Part shown: one piece after another, positions 8,365-15,512 of the stretch | How the letters are laid out: the number at the start of each line of letters is the position of its first letter | Numbering within the stretch: position 1 is the first letter of the stretch | Source of the DNA: Mycobacterium sp. Root135 | GTDB lineage: Bacteria > Actinomycetota > Actinomycetes > Mycobacteriales > Mycobacteriaceae | Reading direction: 5' to 3' | NCBI RefSeq assembly: GCF_001426545.1 | Contig: NZ_LMEZ01000005.1 | Span: 829,333 to 893,332 of the forward strand | DNA: 64,000 nt | The notes under the pieces: model-generated | Databases searched by the model: none | The model's input: only the letters and a program-made list of their open reading frames with translations | Told to the model about the DNA's origin: nothing | Translations under genes and position numbers: made by a program

Positions 8365-8370
8365 TGCACT

Positions 8371-8376
8371 AGTATG
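8371..8376 (-). promoter_or_regulatory. -10 element for leaderless start of the Rv3779-like gene
   Basis: On the minus strand CATACT (NANNNT pattern) is followed by 6 nt and then GTG at 8364. This spacing places the transcription start at the initiation codon. It would drive the whole wall-glycan cluster. Confidence 0.45.
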
Positions 8377-8471
8377 ACCACGCAGGTGAAGTTGGTCCGT
8401 CACGGCGTACTCGGCGGGCACCATCGGCAATCTGTTCGGTCAGGTATTCACAGGGCTCGAAGGTGGCAGGC

Positions 8472-9668
8472 ATGGCATACGACGTCGCCCGGGTGCGTGG
8501 TTTGCACCCGTCTCTGGGCGACGGCTGGGTGCACTTCGACGCGCAGAACGGCATGCTGCTGCCCGACTCGGTGGCGACCACCGTCTCGACGGCCTTCCGC
8601 GGCTCGATGACCACTGGGCAGGGCCCCCATCCCGCTGCGCTGCGCAGCGCCGCGGTGCTGCAGGCCGCCCGGCAGGCGGTGGCCGACCTCGTCGGAGCCG
8701 ACCCGCGCGGAGTCGTGCTCGGCGCCGACCGAGCCATCCTTCTCACGTCGCTCGCCGACGCCTCGGCGTCGCGGGTCGGGCTGGGCCACGAACTGGTCGT
8801 CACGCGTCTCGACGACGAGGCCAACATCGCACCCTGGTTGCGTGCCGCGAATCGCTATGGCGCCAAGGTCAAGTGGGCCGAAGTCGACATCGAGACGGGT
8901 GAGCTGCCGGCCTATCAGTGGGAATCGCTGATCGACAAGCCGACCAAGTTGGTCGCCATCACGTCGGCCTCCTCGGCCATCGGAGCGGTCACCGATCTGC
9001 GTCCGGTCACCAAGCTGCTCCACGAGAACGGCGGCACGATGGTCGTCGACCACTCGGCGGCGGCGCCGTACCGGTTGGTCGACGTCAACGAGATCGAGGC
9101 CGACATCCTCGCGCTGAACACCGTGGCGTGGGGTGGCCCGCCCATCGGGGCGCTGGTGTTCCGCGACCCGTCGACGATCGAATCGTTCAGCTCGGTGTCG
9201 CTGGACCCGCTGGCGGCCGGCGTCGAGCGGCTCGAGATGGGCACTCACCAGTTCGGCATGCTCGCCGGTGTGGTCGCCAGCGTCGAATACCTGGCGAACC
9301 TCGACGAGTCGGCGACCGGTACCCGGCGCGAAAGACTCACGGTTTCAATGCAATCGGCGGCGGCCTACATGGACCGGCTGTTCGAGTACCTGCTGACGTC
9401 GTTGCGGTCGCTGCCGCTGGTGATGGTGATCGGCCAGCCCGAGGAGCGCATCCCCGTGCTGAGCTTCGCCCTCCACGGGGTGCCCGCCGCACGGGTCGTG
9501 CAAAGGCTCGCCGACAACGGGGTGCTGGCGTCGCTGAACACCACGTCCAGAGTTCTCGACCTGATCGGGGTCAATGACATCGGCGGCGCCGTCACGATCG
9601 GTCTGGCGCACTACACGACGCTGGCGGAGGTCGACCAGTTGGTCCGCGCGCTCGCCTCGCTCGGCTAG
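8472..9668 (+). CDS. Class V aminotransferase-fold protein without the PLP lysine (Rv3778c-like)
   Basis: A 398-residue protein with the cysteine-desulfurase/SufS fold. The pyridine-contacting aspartate is present (VVDHSA, D193-H194), but where the Schiff-base lysine should be the sequence reads [13 protein letters not shown] (residues 214-226) with no lysine. It therefore probably does not run normal PLP chemistry, or uses PLP differently. ATG at 8472 has GAAGGTGG upstream; a GTG at 8463 would add three residues. It is divergent from the Rv3779-like gene and converges on the oxidoreductase with one base between stop codons. The role is unknown. Confidence 0.82.
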   Translation: MAYDVARVRGLHPSLGDGWVHFDAQNGMLLPDSVATTVSTAFRGSMTTGQGPHPAALRSAAVLQAARQAVADLVGADPRGVVLGADRAILLTSLADASASRVGLGHELVVTRLDDEANIAPWLRAANRYGAKVKWAEVDIETGELPAYQWESLIDKPTKLVAITSASSAIGAVTDLRPVTKLLHENGGTMVVDHSAAAPYRLVDVNEIEADILALNTVAWGGPPIGALVFRDPSTIESFSSVSLDPLAAGVERLEMGTHQFGMLAGVVASVEYLANLDESATGTRRERLTVSMQSAAAYMDRLFEYLLTSLRSLPLVMVIGQPEERIPVLSFALHGVPAARVVQRLADNGVLASLNTTSRVLDLIGVNDIGGAVTIGLAHYTTLAEVDQLVRALASLG

Positions 9669-9669
9669 C

Positions 9670-10653
9670 TCAATCCCGCACGCGCAGAAGCACTTTGCCG
9701 TGGGCGTCACCGGACTCCAGTAGCCGGTGAGCGTCGGACGCCTGCTCGACGGGAAGCTCGGCGCCGATGATGGGCCGCACCCGACCGTCGGCCACCATCG
9801 GCCACACGTTCTCCACCACCGAGGCGACAATGGCGCTCTTGCCGGAAGGCCCGTCGAGGGGACGCGAGCGCAGTGCCGTGGAGATGACGCCTGCCCGCTT
9901 GGCCATCAGCTTGCCGAAGTTCAGCTCCGCCTTCAGGCCGCCCTGGAATCCGATGACGATGATTCGGCCGTCCGGTGCCACGGCGTCGATGTTGCGGTCC
10001 AGGTATGACGCGCCGAGGAGGTCGAGGATGACGTCGGCGCCCACGCCGTCCGTCTCCGCCTTGATGCGCTCGACGAAGTCCTCGTCGCGGTAGTTGACGG
10101 TGATGTCGGCACCGAGGGCGCGGCACACCTCCAGCTTCTTGGCCGAGCCCGCCGTGACGGCGACGCGGCATCCGAGCGCGTGCGCCACCTGGATGCCGTG
10201 GGTGCCGATACCGCTTGCGCCGCCGTGGAAGAGGACCGTCTGCCCGGCGGTCAGATGCGCCGTCATGCCAAGGTTGGACCACACCGTGCACGCGACCTCG
10301 GGCAGCGCGGCGGCTTCGTGGAGTCCCACGCCGTCGGGGATCGGCATCACCTGACCGGCTGGCACCGCGACGCGTTCGGCGTAGCCGCCACCGGCGAGCA
10401 GGGCGCACACGGGCTGACCGACCGTCCACGCGGCGACCCCGGCGCCCATCTCCGAGATTCGGCCGGAGACTTCGAGGCCGATCGTCGTGCTGGCCCCGGG
10501 TGGGGGTGAGTAGTGCCCTGCGGCCTGCAGCAGGTCGGCGCGGTTGACCCCCGCGGTGACGACGTCGATGACGACTTCGCCGTCGGCCGCGGTGACGTCC
10601 GGGACTTCCCGCCAGTCGAGGTCCTTGCCCGGTTCGGCGACGATGGCACGCAT
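9670..10653 (-). CDS. NAD(P)H:quinone oxidoreductase, zeta-crystallin/PIG3 type
   Basis: A 327-residue medium-chain dehydrogenase/reductase without zinc-ligand cysteines, so a quinone-oxidoreductase type rather than a zinc alcohol dehydrogenase. The N-terminal GroES-like domain holds GVNRADLLQAAGHYSPPPG, characteristic of the PIG3 subgroup; the Rossmann fold has GGASGIGTHGIQ (about residues 144-155). Expected role is NADPH-dependent reduction of quinones or enones in the cytosol. It corresponds by order to M. tuberculosis Rv3777. Confidence 0.88.
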   Translation of the reverse strand: MRAIVAEPGKDLDWREVPDVTAADGEVVIDVVTAGVNRADLLQAAGHYSPPPGASTTIGLEVSGRISEMGAGVAAWTVGQPVCALLAGGGYAERVAVPAGQVMPIPDGVGLHEAAALPEVACTVWSNLGMTAHLTAGQTVLFHGGASGIGTHGIQVAHALGCRVAVTAGSAKKLEVCRALGADITVNYRDEDFVERIKAETDGVGADVILDLLGASYLDRNIDAVAPDGRIIVIGFQGGLKAELNFGKLMAKRAGVISTALRSRPLDGPSGKSAIVASVVENVWPMVADGRVRPIIGAELPVEQASDAHRLLESGDAHGKVLLRVRD

Positions 10654-10683
10654 GGCCTCAACGCTACTACCGCGCGCGTCGCC

Positions 10684-10689
10684 TAGAGT
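10684..10689 (+). promoter_or_regulatory. -10 element of tRNA-Ser(UGA)
   Basis: TAGAGT ends 7 nt before the first base of the mature tRNA at 10697. Transcription would therefore start at or next to the mature 5' end. No convincing -35 box is visible. Confidence 0.4.
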
Positions 10690-10696
10690 TGTCGGC

Positions 10697-10783
10697 GGTG
10701 GCGTGGCAGAGCGGCCTAATGCACTCGCCTTGAAAGCGAGAGACGGCTAACACCGTCCGGGGGTTCAAATCCCTCCGCCACCG
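10697..10783 (+). tRNA. tRNA-Ser (anticodon UGA)
   Basis: An 87-nt class II tRNA. The acceptor GGTGGCG pairs with CGCCACC (10776-10782), followed by discriminator G. The anticodon stem CTCGC/GCGAG encloses loop CTTGAAA, anticodon TGA. The long variable arm GACGG..CCGTC and the T-loop GGTTCAAATC are clear. The 3' CCA is not encoded. Confidence 0.96.
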
Positions 10784-10795
10784 CTCTTGGGAGCG

Positions 10796-10811
10796 CTTCG
10801 CCTTGGCGAAG
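10796..10811 (+). terminator. Hairpin after tRNA-Ser(UGA)
   Basis: CTTCGCC (10796-10802) and GGCGAAG (10805-10811) form a 7-bp inverted repeat 12 nt beyond the tRNA. No U-tract follows, so it may be a processing or pausing structure rather than a classical terminator. The rest of the 200-bp stretch to 10991 shows no gene. Confidence 0.4.
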
Positions 10812-10991
10812 GTGAGGACCCCGATCGCGCCCGCGCCGCGGTGAGTCCTCCGGCTCCGGCCCGGCTCGAACGGGCAGCCACCCTCACCGATCGCGGGTAG
10901 GCCGCGCCCTTACCGGGTAGACGCGGCTTGGGCGGAGTCGAGGCTGGACGCTACCCATGCGGGTGGGGTAGGGCAATGGGATTGTCGGGCC

Positions 10992-11816
10992 CTACTCGCC
11001 GGTGAACTCCGGCGGCCGCTTGGCGAACATGGCTGTGATGCCCTCGGTCAGGTCCTTCGAGGCCAGGAACGCCGAGTTCCACGCCGCGACGTAGCGCAGG
11101 CTCGCCGACACCTGTGCGGTGCGCTGCTCGTCGAGGACGTCCTTGATGCCCCGGACCACCAGCGGCGGGTTGGCGGCGATTTCCCGGGCGGTCTCGTGCG
11201 CGGCGGCCAGCGAGGCCTCGGCGTCGGGGAACACGTCGTTGACCAAGCCGATCTTCTCGGCGCGCGCGGCGTCGACGTCCTTGCCCGTCAACGCGAGTTC
11301 ACGAAGATGGCCGTCGGACAGGATCAGCGGCAGCCGGGCCAGGCTGCCAACGTCGGCGACCATCGCGAGCTTGACCTCGCGCACGGAGAACTTGGCGTCG
11401 GCGCTGGCGTAGCGGATGTCGACCGCCGAGATCAGGTCGACGCCGCCACCGATGCACCAGCCGTGGATCGACGCGATCACCGGTGTGCGGCAGTCCGCGA
11501 CCGCCGTGATGGTGCCCTGCATGGCCTTCAGCTCGGTGTGGAACTCGGTGCGGGGCTTGGCCATCGCGCCCTCGGCCAGGACTGGCGCCAGGGTGCCTCC
11601 CATGCTGGCCAGGTCCAGGCCGTAGCTGAAGTTCTTGCCCGACCCGGTGAGCACGATCGCGCGGACGTCCGGATCGGCGTCGAGCTTGGTGAACGCCACG
11701 GGGAGTTCGGCCCAGAACGCCGGACCCATCGAGTTGCCCTTGCCGGGACCCGTCAGCGTGACCGTGGCGACGTGATCGTCGACGTCGACTGTGAGGGATT
11801 CGTATGCATCGCCCAT
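10992..11816 (-). CDS. echA21: Crotonase family enoyl-CoA hydratase/isomerase EchA21
   Basis: A 274-residue crotonase, the length of M. tuberculosis EchA21 (Rv3774). The oxyanion-hole glycines are in IHGWCIGGGVDL. The active-site stretch VREVKLAMVADVGSLARLP keeps the Glu and Asp arrangement known from delta(3,5)-delta(2,4)-dienoyl-CoA isomerase (ECH1), so isomerisation of dienoyl-CoAs during unsaturated fatty-acid oxidation is more likely than simple hydration. ATG at 11816 is preferred: TAGCCT lies 7 nt upstream, giving a leaderless transcript. Confidence 0.88.
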   Translation of the reverse strand: MGDAYESLTVDVDDHVATVTLTGPGKGNSMGPAFWAELPVAFTKLDADPDVRAIVLTGSGKNFSYGLDLASMGGTLAPVLAEGAMAKPRTEFHTELKAMQGTITAVADCRTPVIASIHGWCIGGGVDLISAVDIRYASADAKFSVREVKLAMVADVGSLARLPLILSDGHLRELALTGKDVDAARAEKIGLVNDVFPDAEASLAAAHETAREIAANPPLVVRGIKDVLDEQRTAQVSASLRYVAAWNSAFLASKDLTEGITAMFAKRPPEFTGE

Positions 11817-11823
11817 GGCACGA

Positions 11824-11829
11824 AGGCTA
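11824..11829 (-). promoter_or_regulatory. -10 element for leaderless echA21
   Basis: On the minus strand TAGCCT is followed by 7 nt and then the echA21 ATG, the spacing of a leaderless mycobacterial mRNA. Confidence 0.45.
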
Positions 11830-11848
11830 CGTCCAGGCGGAGCAGGTC

Positions 11849-12253
11849 TCAGGGCGGGGTCTCGCCGAGCAGGATCTGGGCCACCGTGCTGTCGGGCAGA
11901 AAGGTACACACGGCGTCGGCGAGGGTCTTCGCGATCTCGGAGTCACCGGGGCTGAGAACCGCCGTCTCGTCCTTGAGGATCTCGTCGACCACGGCGGTCC
12001 GGTTCGCCTCGTCGAGGTCGACGTACTCCTGGCACGTCACTGCGAGCGGGTCGCCCGGTGGCGGAGTGTTGGACGACGTCCGCGGAGTCGAGGTTCGCGG
12101 TGAGGAGGGGGTGGGTCGCGCCGAGGTCGAGCTGCGCAGCGGGGGACCGGCCTCGGTGGTCATCGCCACCGTGCCCTCGGTGGTGCGATCACAGCCGGCA
12201 AGTGCAGCTGCGACTGCGAACACCGCGGCGGCGCCCAGAACGCGCGTCCTCAT
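11849..12253 (-). CDS. Putative lipoprotein
   Basis: A 134-residue protein with a lipoprotein signal: MRTRVLGAAAVFAVAAALAG then Cys21 (lipobox ALAGC). A Ser/Thr/Pro-rich linker (residues 40-68) leads to a small folded domain starting LAVTCQEYVDLDEANRTAVV with a second cysteine near DAVCTFLP, probably disulfide-linked. The TCQEYVDLD start weakly recalls HdeA-like acid-stress proteins, but I cannot support a function. It lies just downstream of the GXWXG/hisC2 pair on the same strand, with an 18-bp gap. Confidence 0.75.
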   Translation of the reverse strand: MRTRVLGAAAVFAVAAALAGCDRTTEGTVAMTTEAGPPLRSSTSARPTPSSPRTSTPRTSSNTPPPGDPLAVTCQEYVDLDEANRTAVVDEILKDETAVLSPGDSEIAKTLADAVCTFLPDSTVAQILLGETPP

Positions 12254-12270
12254 CTGACTGACGATAGGGG

Positions 12271-12744
12271 CTAGACGCGTTCCAGGTAGAAGTACAGGTG
12301 TCGCGGTGAGCCGGCGCTGTCGTCCAGCGCGCCCTTGCCGTTCATGATGCCCACGACGGCATTGTCGTCGACCTTCTTGAAGTGGTCGTGGACCGGCGCA
12401 CCGTCGTAGACCATGGACGCCGTCACCTCGCCGCGGAACTCCTCGAGCCACAGGCTCGCCTCGCCCTTCATGGCCTCGGTGTTGGAGAACTTGTTGCCCT
12501 CGGCGTCCAGGCACACCAACGGCTTGGCGTCGGAGGCGGAGACGAAGGTCTTGCCGAACCAGTTGAGCCGCTTCATGAATCCGTTGGCGCGGTGGCCGGT
12601 GTCGAATTCTCCGCCCTTCCACTCCCCGATCATGAAGTCGATGGTGGCAGGTTGCAGGGTGTCCCAGAACGCGTCCAACTCGGCGTCGGGAATCTGGTCG
12701 GCGCGTTCGGTCAACGCGGCGAACGTCTTTCGCGCGGTACTCAT
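12271..12744 (-). CDS. GXWXG/DUF4334 domain protein (Rv3773c-like)
   Basis: A 157-residue soluble protein. The GXWXG motif is GEWKGG near residues 37-42, followed by a DUF4334-type C-terminal half (GRLNWFGKTF and SPRHLYFYLERV regions). Function is unknown; the fold resembles lipocalin-like ligand-binding barrels. ATG at 12744 overlaps the hisC2 stop by 4 bp, so the two are translationally coupled. The same pairing occurs in M. tuberculosis (Rv3772/Rv3773c). Confidence 0.82.
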   Translation of the reverse strand: MSTARKTFAALTERADQIPDAELDAFWDTLQPATIDFMIGEWKGGEFDTGHRANGFMKRLNWFGKTFVSASDAKPLVCLDAEGNKFSNTEAMKGEASLWLEEFRGEVTASMVYDGAPVHDHFKKVDDNAVVGIMNGKGALDDSAGSPRHLYFYLERV

Positions 12745-13805
12745 CTGTGTCCCATCCAGGCGGTGGCGAACTCGAGGAAGGCGTCGTTCTCGTGCGGCGC
12801 GGCGACGGTGACGCGCACACCGTCTTGACCATAGGGCCGCACCAGAATCCGGTTGTCGGCGGCACCGTTGACGAAGGCGTTGGTGTCCTCCGCCAGTGGC
12901 AGCCAGACGAAGTTGGCCTGCGACGGCGGCACGGTGAATCCGGCGTCGCGCAGCGTCGCGGTGACGCGAGCCCGCTCCTCGACGACGGCGTCGGTGCGGG
13001 CGAGGAGTTCGTCGGCGGCGTCGATGGAGGCGATGGCGGCGGCCTGGGAGACGCTGGTCGCCGTGAACGGCACGTAGACCTTGCTCAGCGCCGAGATGAC
13101 GTCCGGGTCGCCGACGGCGTAGCCGATGCGCAGGCCGGCCAGTCCGTAGGCCTTCGAAAACGTCCGCAGGACAACGACGTTGCGGTGGTTGCGGACCAGG
13201 CCGAAGCTGTCGGGCAGCATGCCGTCGCGGATGTACTCGACGTACGCCTCGTCGAGGACGATGAGGATGTCGCTGGGCACTGCGGCGACGAAGCGGGCGA
13301 GCGCGTCGGGGTCGACGACGGTCGACGTCGGGTTGTTGGGGTTGCAGATGAAGATCAGCCGGGTGCGATCGGTGATCGCGGCGAGCATGGCGTCCAGGTC
13401 GAAGGTGTGGTCGGTCAGCGGAACTTGAACCGGAGTGGCGCCCGCAGTGCGGACCTGCAGCGGGTAGATCTCGAAGCTGCGCCAGCCGTAGAGCACCTCG
13501 TCGCCGACGGTCGAGGTGATTTGGATGAGCTGCTGGCACAGGCTCACCGATCCGCAGCCCACCGAGATGTGTTCGGGGGCGAACGCGCCGCCGTCCAGAT
13601 GCTTGGCGAGGCGTTCCTTGAGCTCGACGTACCCGTTGTCCGGGTAGCGGTTGATGCCGTCGGTCGCGGCCAGGATCGCGGCCCGCACGCTGGGCAGCGG
13701 CCCGTCGACGGTCTCGTTGCTGGCGATCTTGATTGCACCGGGCACCGTCTTGCCGGGCGTGTAGGCGGGAAGGTCGGCCAGTTCGGGGCGGAGACGGGCG
13801 GTCAC
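12741..13805 (-). CDS. pat: Aromatic amino acid/histidinol-phosphate aminotransferase (HisC2/Pat)
   Basis: A 354-residue fold-type I aminotransferase. The PLP lysine is in RTFSKAYGLAGLR, the pyridine Asp in IVLDEAYVEY, and CNPNNPTS is the conserved Asn loop. The N-terminal IASNETVDGPLPSV matches the Pat branch annotated HisC2 in M. tuberculosis (Rv3772), which transaminates phenylpyruvate and related keto acids. With tyrA about 14.7 kb away it would complete phenylalanine and tyrosine formation. GTG start at 13805. Confidence 0.9.
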   Translation of the reverse strand: MTARLRPELADLPAYTPGKTVPGAIKIASNETVDGPLPSVRAAILAATDGINRYPDNGYVELKERLAKHLDGGAFAPEHISVGCGSVSLCQQLIQITSTVGDEVLYGWRSFEIYPLQVRTAGATPVQVPLTDHTFDLDAMLAAITDRTRLIFICNPNNPTSTVVDPDALARFVAAVPSDILIVLDEAYVEYIRDGMLPDSFGLVRNHRNVVVLRTFSKAYGLAGLRIGYAVGDPDVISALSKVYVPFTATSVSQAAAIASIDAADELLARTDAVVEERARVTATLRDAGFTVPPSQANFVWLPLAEDTNAFVNGAADNRILVRPYGQDGVRVTVAAPHENDAFLEFATAWMGHR

Positions 13806-13923
13806 GCGATCAGTCTAGGGGTGTCCGAGTGGGCGCTTTGCCTTCCACCGTCACCCCTGTGTACGCTTCCTCCTCGGCGGTTCTGGGGATTGCTTTTACG
13901 TCCGGTACCCTCGGGATCGGTCA

Positions 13924-14012
13924 GGAGGCGTGCCAGAGCGGCCGAATGGGACTCACTGCTAATGAGTTGTCCGTCTTAAAGCGGACCGGAGGTTCAAATC
14001 CTCTCGCCTCCG
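13924..14012 (+). tRNA. tRNA-Ser (anticodon GCU)
   Basis: An 89-nt class II tRNA. Acceptor GGAGGCG pairs with CGCCTCC (14005-14011), discriminator G. The anticodon stem ACTCA/TGAGT encloses CTGCTAA, anticodon GCT. A TACCCT hexamer at 13906-13911 is a possible -10. CCA is not encoded. Confidence 0.96.
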
Positions 14013-14051
14013 CCGCGGCTGACTCGCGTCAGCCGTACAACTGAATAGCAC

Positions 14052-14124
14052 GCGCCCGTAGCTCAACGGATAGAGCACCTGACTACGGATCAGGAGGTTG
14101 GGGGTTCGAGTCCCTTCGGGCGCA
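14052..14124 (+). tRNA. tRNA-Arg (anticodon ACG)
   Basis: A 73-nt tRNA. Acceptor GCGCCCG pairs with CGGGCGC (14117-14123), discriminator A. The stem CCTGA/TCAGG encloses CTACGGA, anticodon ACG. The wobble A is the substrate of TadA, whose gene is at 29022 in this window. It lies 39 nt after tRNA-Ser(GCU) and is probably cotranscribed with it. Confidence 0.96.
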
Positions 14125-14140
14125 CATTTAGCAACACGAG

Positions 14141-14185
14141 CAACTCCCGTGGCACGAGCAACACGCCGCGGGAGTTGTTTCTTTT
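14141..14185 (+). terminator. Intrinsic terminator after the tRNA-Ser/tRNA-Arg pair
   Basis: CAACTCCCG (14141-14149) pairs with CGGGAGTTG (14169-14177), followed directly by TTTCTTTT. This is one of the few classical U-tract terminators in the window. Confidence 0.85.
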
Positions 14186-14234
14186 GGCCCGCCGCCATCC
14201 CTGCCGGTGCACCCGTCGAAGCGGAGGCAGCTTC

Positions 14235-14450
14235 TCAGCGCCGGTGCCGACGCAGGTGCGGGAACACCCTCATCCGCAGCAGCCAGAACGCGGCCAGGAC
14301 CACCGGGTTGGCGAGCCAGAAGCCGAAAAGTAGCCACGCGTCCCCGAGGACTATGGCCACGACCACCGCAATGGCCCAGTAGGCCACCGTGAACGGCAGC
14401 CAGTGGAACCTGAGGTCGACAGTCGATTCGTCCTCGGTCGACAGGCCCAT
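14235..14450 (-). CDS. Small membrane protein
   Basis: A 71-residue protein with two predicted membrane helices (about LPFTVAYWAIAVVVAIVLG and FGFWLANPVVLAAFWLL) and a basic Arg-rich tail (LRRHRR). ATG at 14450 has GGGGAG six bases upstream; a GTG at 14483 would add 11 residues but lacks a site. I recognise no family. It is divergent from the M15 peptidase gene across a region holding two copies of a palindromic element. Confidence 0.6.
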   Translation of the reverse strand: MGLSTEDESTVDLRFHWLPFTVAYWAIAVVVAIVLGDAWLLFGFWLANPVVLAAFWLLRMRVFPHLRRHRR

Positions 14451-14539
14451 CCGTAACTCCCCGCCCTTGTCGAACCAATTCACCTTGCTGGTAAAACTTC
14501 AGGTGGGCGACATTACAGCAAATTTTGGACGTGGCCCAG

Positions 14540-14584
14540 TGTGTATGGGTCGTCCGCCAGGCCGGGCGCCCATGTGCATGGGTC
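14540..14584. promoter_or_regulatory. Tandem repeated element between divergent genes
   Basis: TGTGTATGGGTC (14540-14551) and TGTGCATGGGTC (14573-14584) are direct repeats with starts 33 bp apart, close to three helical turns. The second copy overlaps a perfect palindrome CCCATG-TG-CATGGG (14569-14582). It looks like a double operator for the peptidase or the divergent membrane-protein gene. No regulator gene is adjacent. Confidence 0.4.
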
Positions 14585-14625
14585 AGTACGGTCGGGGTGG
14601 CTTCGGGTGGTGGAGGGGTGTGGGC

Positions 14626-15126
14626 ATGCGGTTGGTGTTCATTGCGGTGGCGGCTCTCGTCGTCGTCTGGCCGAGCCCTCGGCTCGCACACGCAGACCCC
14701 GGCCCCCCTCCTTTCGACGTCGCCGACCCGGCAATTGGCCGCCTTGACCCGGCCTTGCTGAGTGCGATCCAGAGCGCCGCGGTCGCCGCTGCGGCCGACG
14801 GTGTGACCATGACGATCACCTCCGGTTGGCGTTCGCCCGAGTTCCAGCAACAGCTCCTCGACGACGCCATCCAGACCTACGGCAGCCTCGCGGCGGCCCG
14901 GCGATTCGTGCAGACCCCTGAGCTGTCCAAGCACGTCGTCGGGCAGGCCGTCGACGTCGGGGGCGTGGGGGCGGATCAGTGGCTCGCCGCCAACGGGTCT
15001 CGCTATGGGCTGTGTCGCATCTACGCCAACGAGGTCTGGCACTTCGAGCTCGCCGCCGACGCTCTTGGCGTGTGTCCGCCGTTGCTGCCCGACGCCGCCA
15101 GCCCGCCTGCGAAGATGGCGCCATGA
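14626..15126 (+). CDS. Exported M15 family D-Ala-D-Ala carboxypeptidase-like protein (VanY/LdcB type)
   Basis: A 166-residue protein with signal peptide MRLVFIAVAALVVVW...RLAHA, cleavage near residue 23. The M15B zinc site is intact: SKHVVGQAVDVG supplies H103 and D110, and EVWHFEL supplies H139. SGWRSPEFQQQ is the typical substrate-loop region. It should trim peptidoglycan stem peptides outside the membrane. A GGAGGGGTG site precedes ATG 14626. Its stop overlaps the next start (ATGA). Confidence 0.87.
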   Translation: MRLVFIAVAALVVVWPSPRLAHADPGPPPFDVADPAIGRLDPALLSAIQSAAVAAAADGVTMTITSGWRSPEFQQQLLDDAIQTYGSLAAARRFVQTPELSKHVVGQAVDVGGVGADQWLAANGSRYGLCRIYANEVWHFELAADALGVCPPLLPDAASPPAKMAP

Positions 15127-15512
15127 CGCCGTCTGTGATCGAGCGCTGGCACCAGTTCATCGGCGGCGGCCACGACCCCGCCCTGCTCGACGCCCTTCTC
15201 GACGACGCCGCGGTGTTCTACTCACCGGCGGTGTTCACCCCGCAGGAGGGCCGCCAGAAGACGACGGCCTACCTGATGGCGGCGGCAAAGATGTTCGGTG
15301 GCACGGACTTCCACTACGTGGAGGAGTGGGTGGGCGACCGTTCGGCGGTTCTCGAGTTCGCCGCCACGGTCGACGGCGTCTACGTCAACGGCATCGACCT
15401 GATCACGTGGAACGACGACGGCCGCATCGTGTCGTTCAAGGTGATGATGCGGCCGTTCAAGGGTCTTCAGGCGATCATGCCCAAGATGGCCGAGCTGCTT
15501 CAGCAGAACTGA
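15123..15512 (+). CDS. NTF2/SnoaL-like protein
   Basis: A 129-residue cone-shaped NTF2-like protein (SnoaL family): SVIERWHQFIGGGHDPALLD at the start and GIDLITWNDDGRIVSFKVMM as the conserved sheet region. Such proteins are small isomerases, hydrolases or binding proteins; nothing fixes the substrate. It is coupled to the M15 peptidase by a 4-bp overlap. Its last 38 bases overlap the 3' end of the convergent GGDEF-EAL gene. Confidence 0.78.
   Translation: MTPSVIERWHQFIGGGHDPALLDALLDDAAVFYSPAVFTPQEGRQKTTAYLMAAAKMFGGTDFHYVEEWVGDRSAVLEFAATVDGVYVNGIDLITWNDDGRIVSFKVMMRPFKGLQAIMPKMAELLQQN

Noticed and set aside
13806..13923. TTGCTT/TACCCT as a full promoter for tRNA-Ser(GCU)
   Set aside because: The spacer would be only about 10 bp, too short; only the -10-like hexamer is kept as a possibility.
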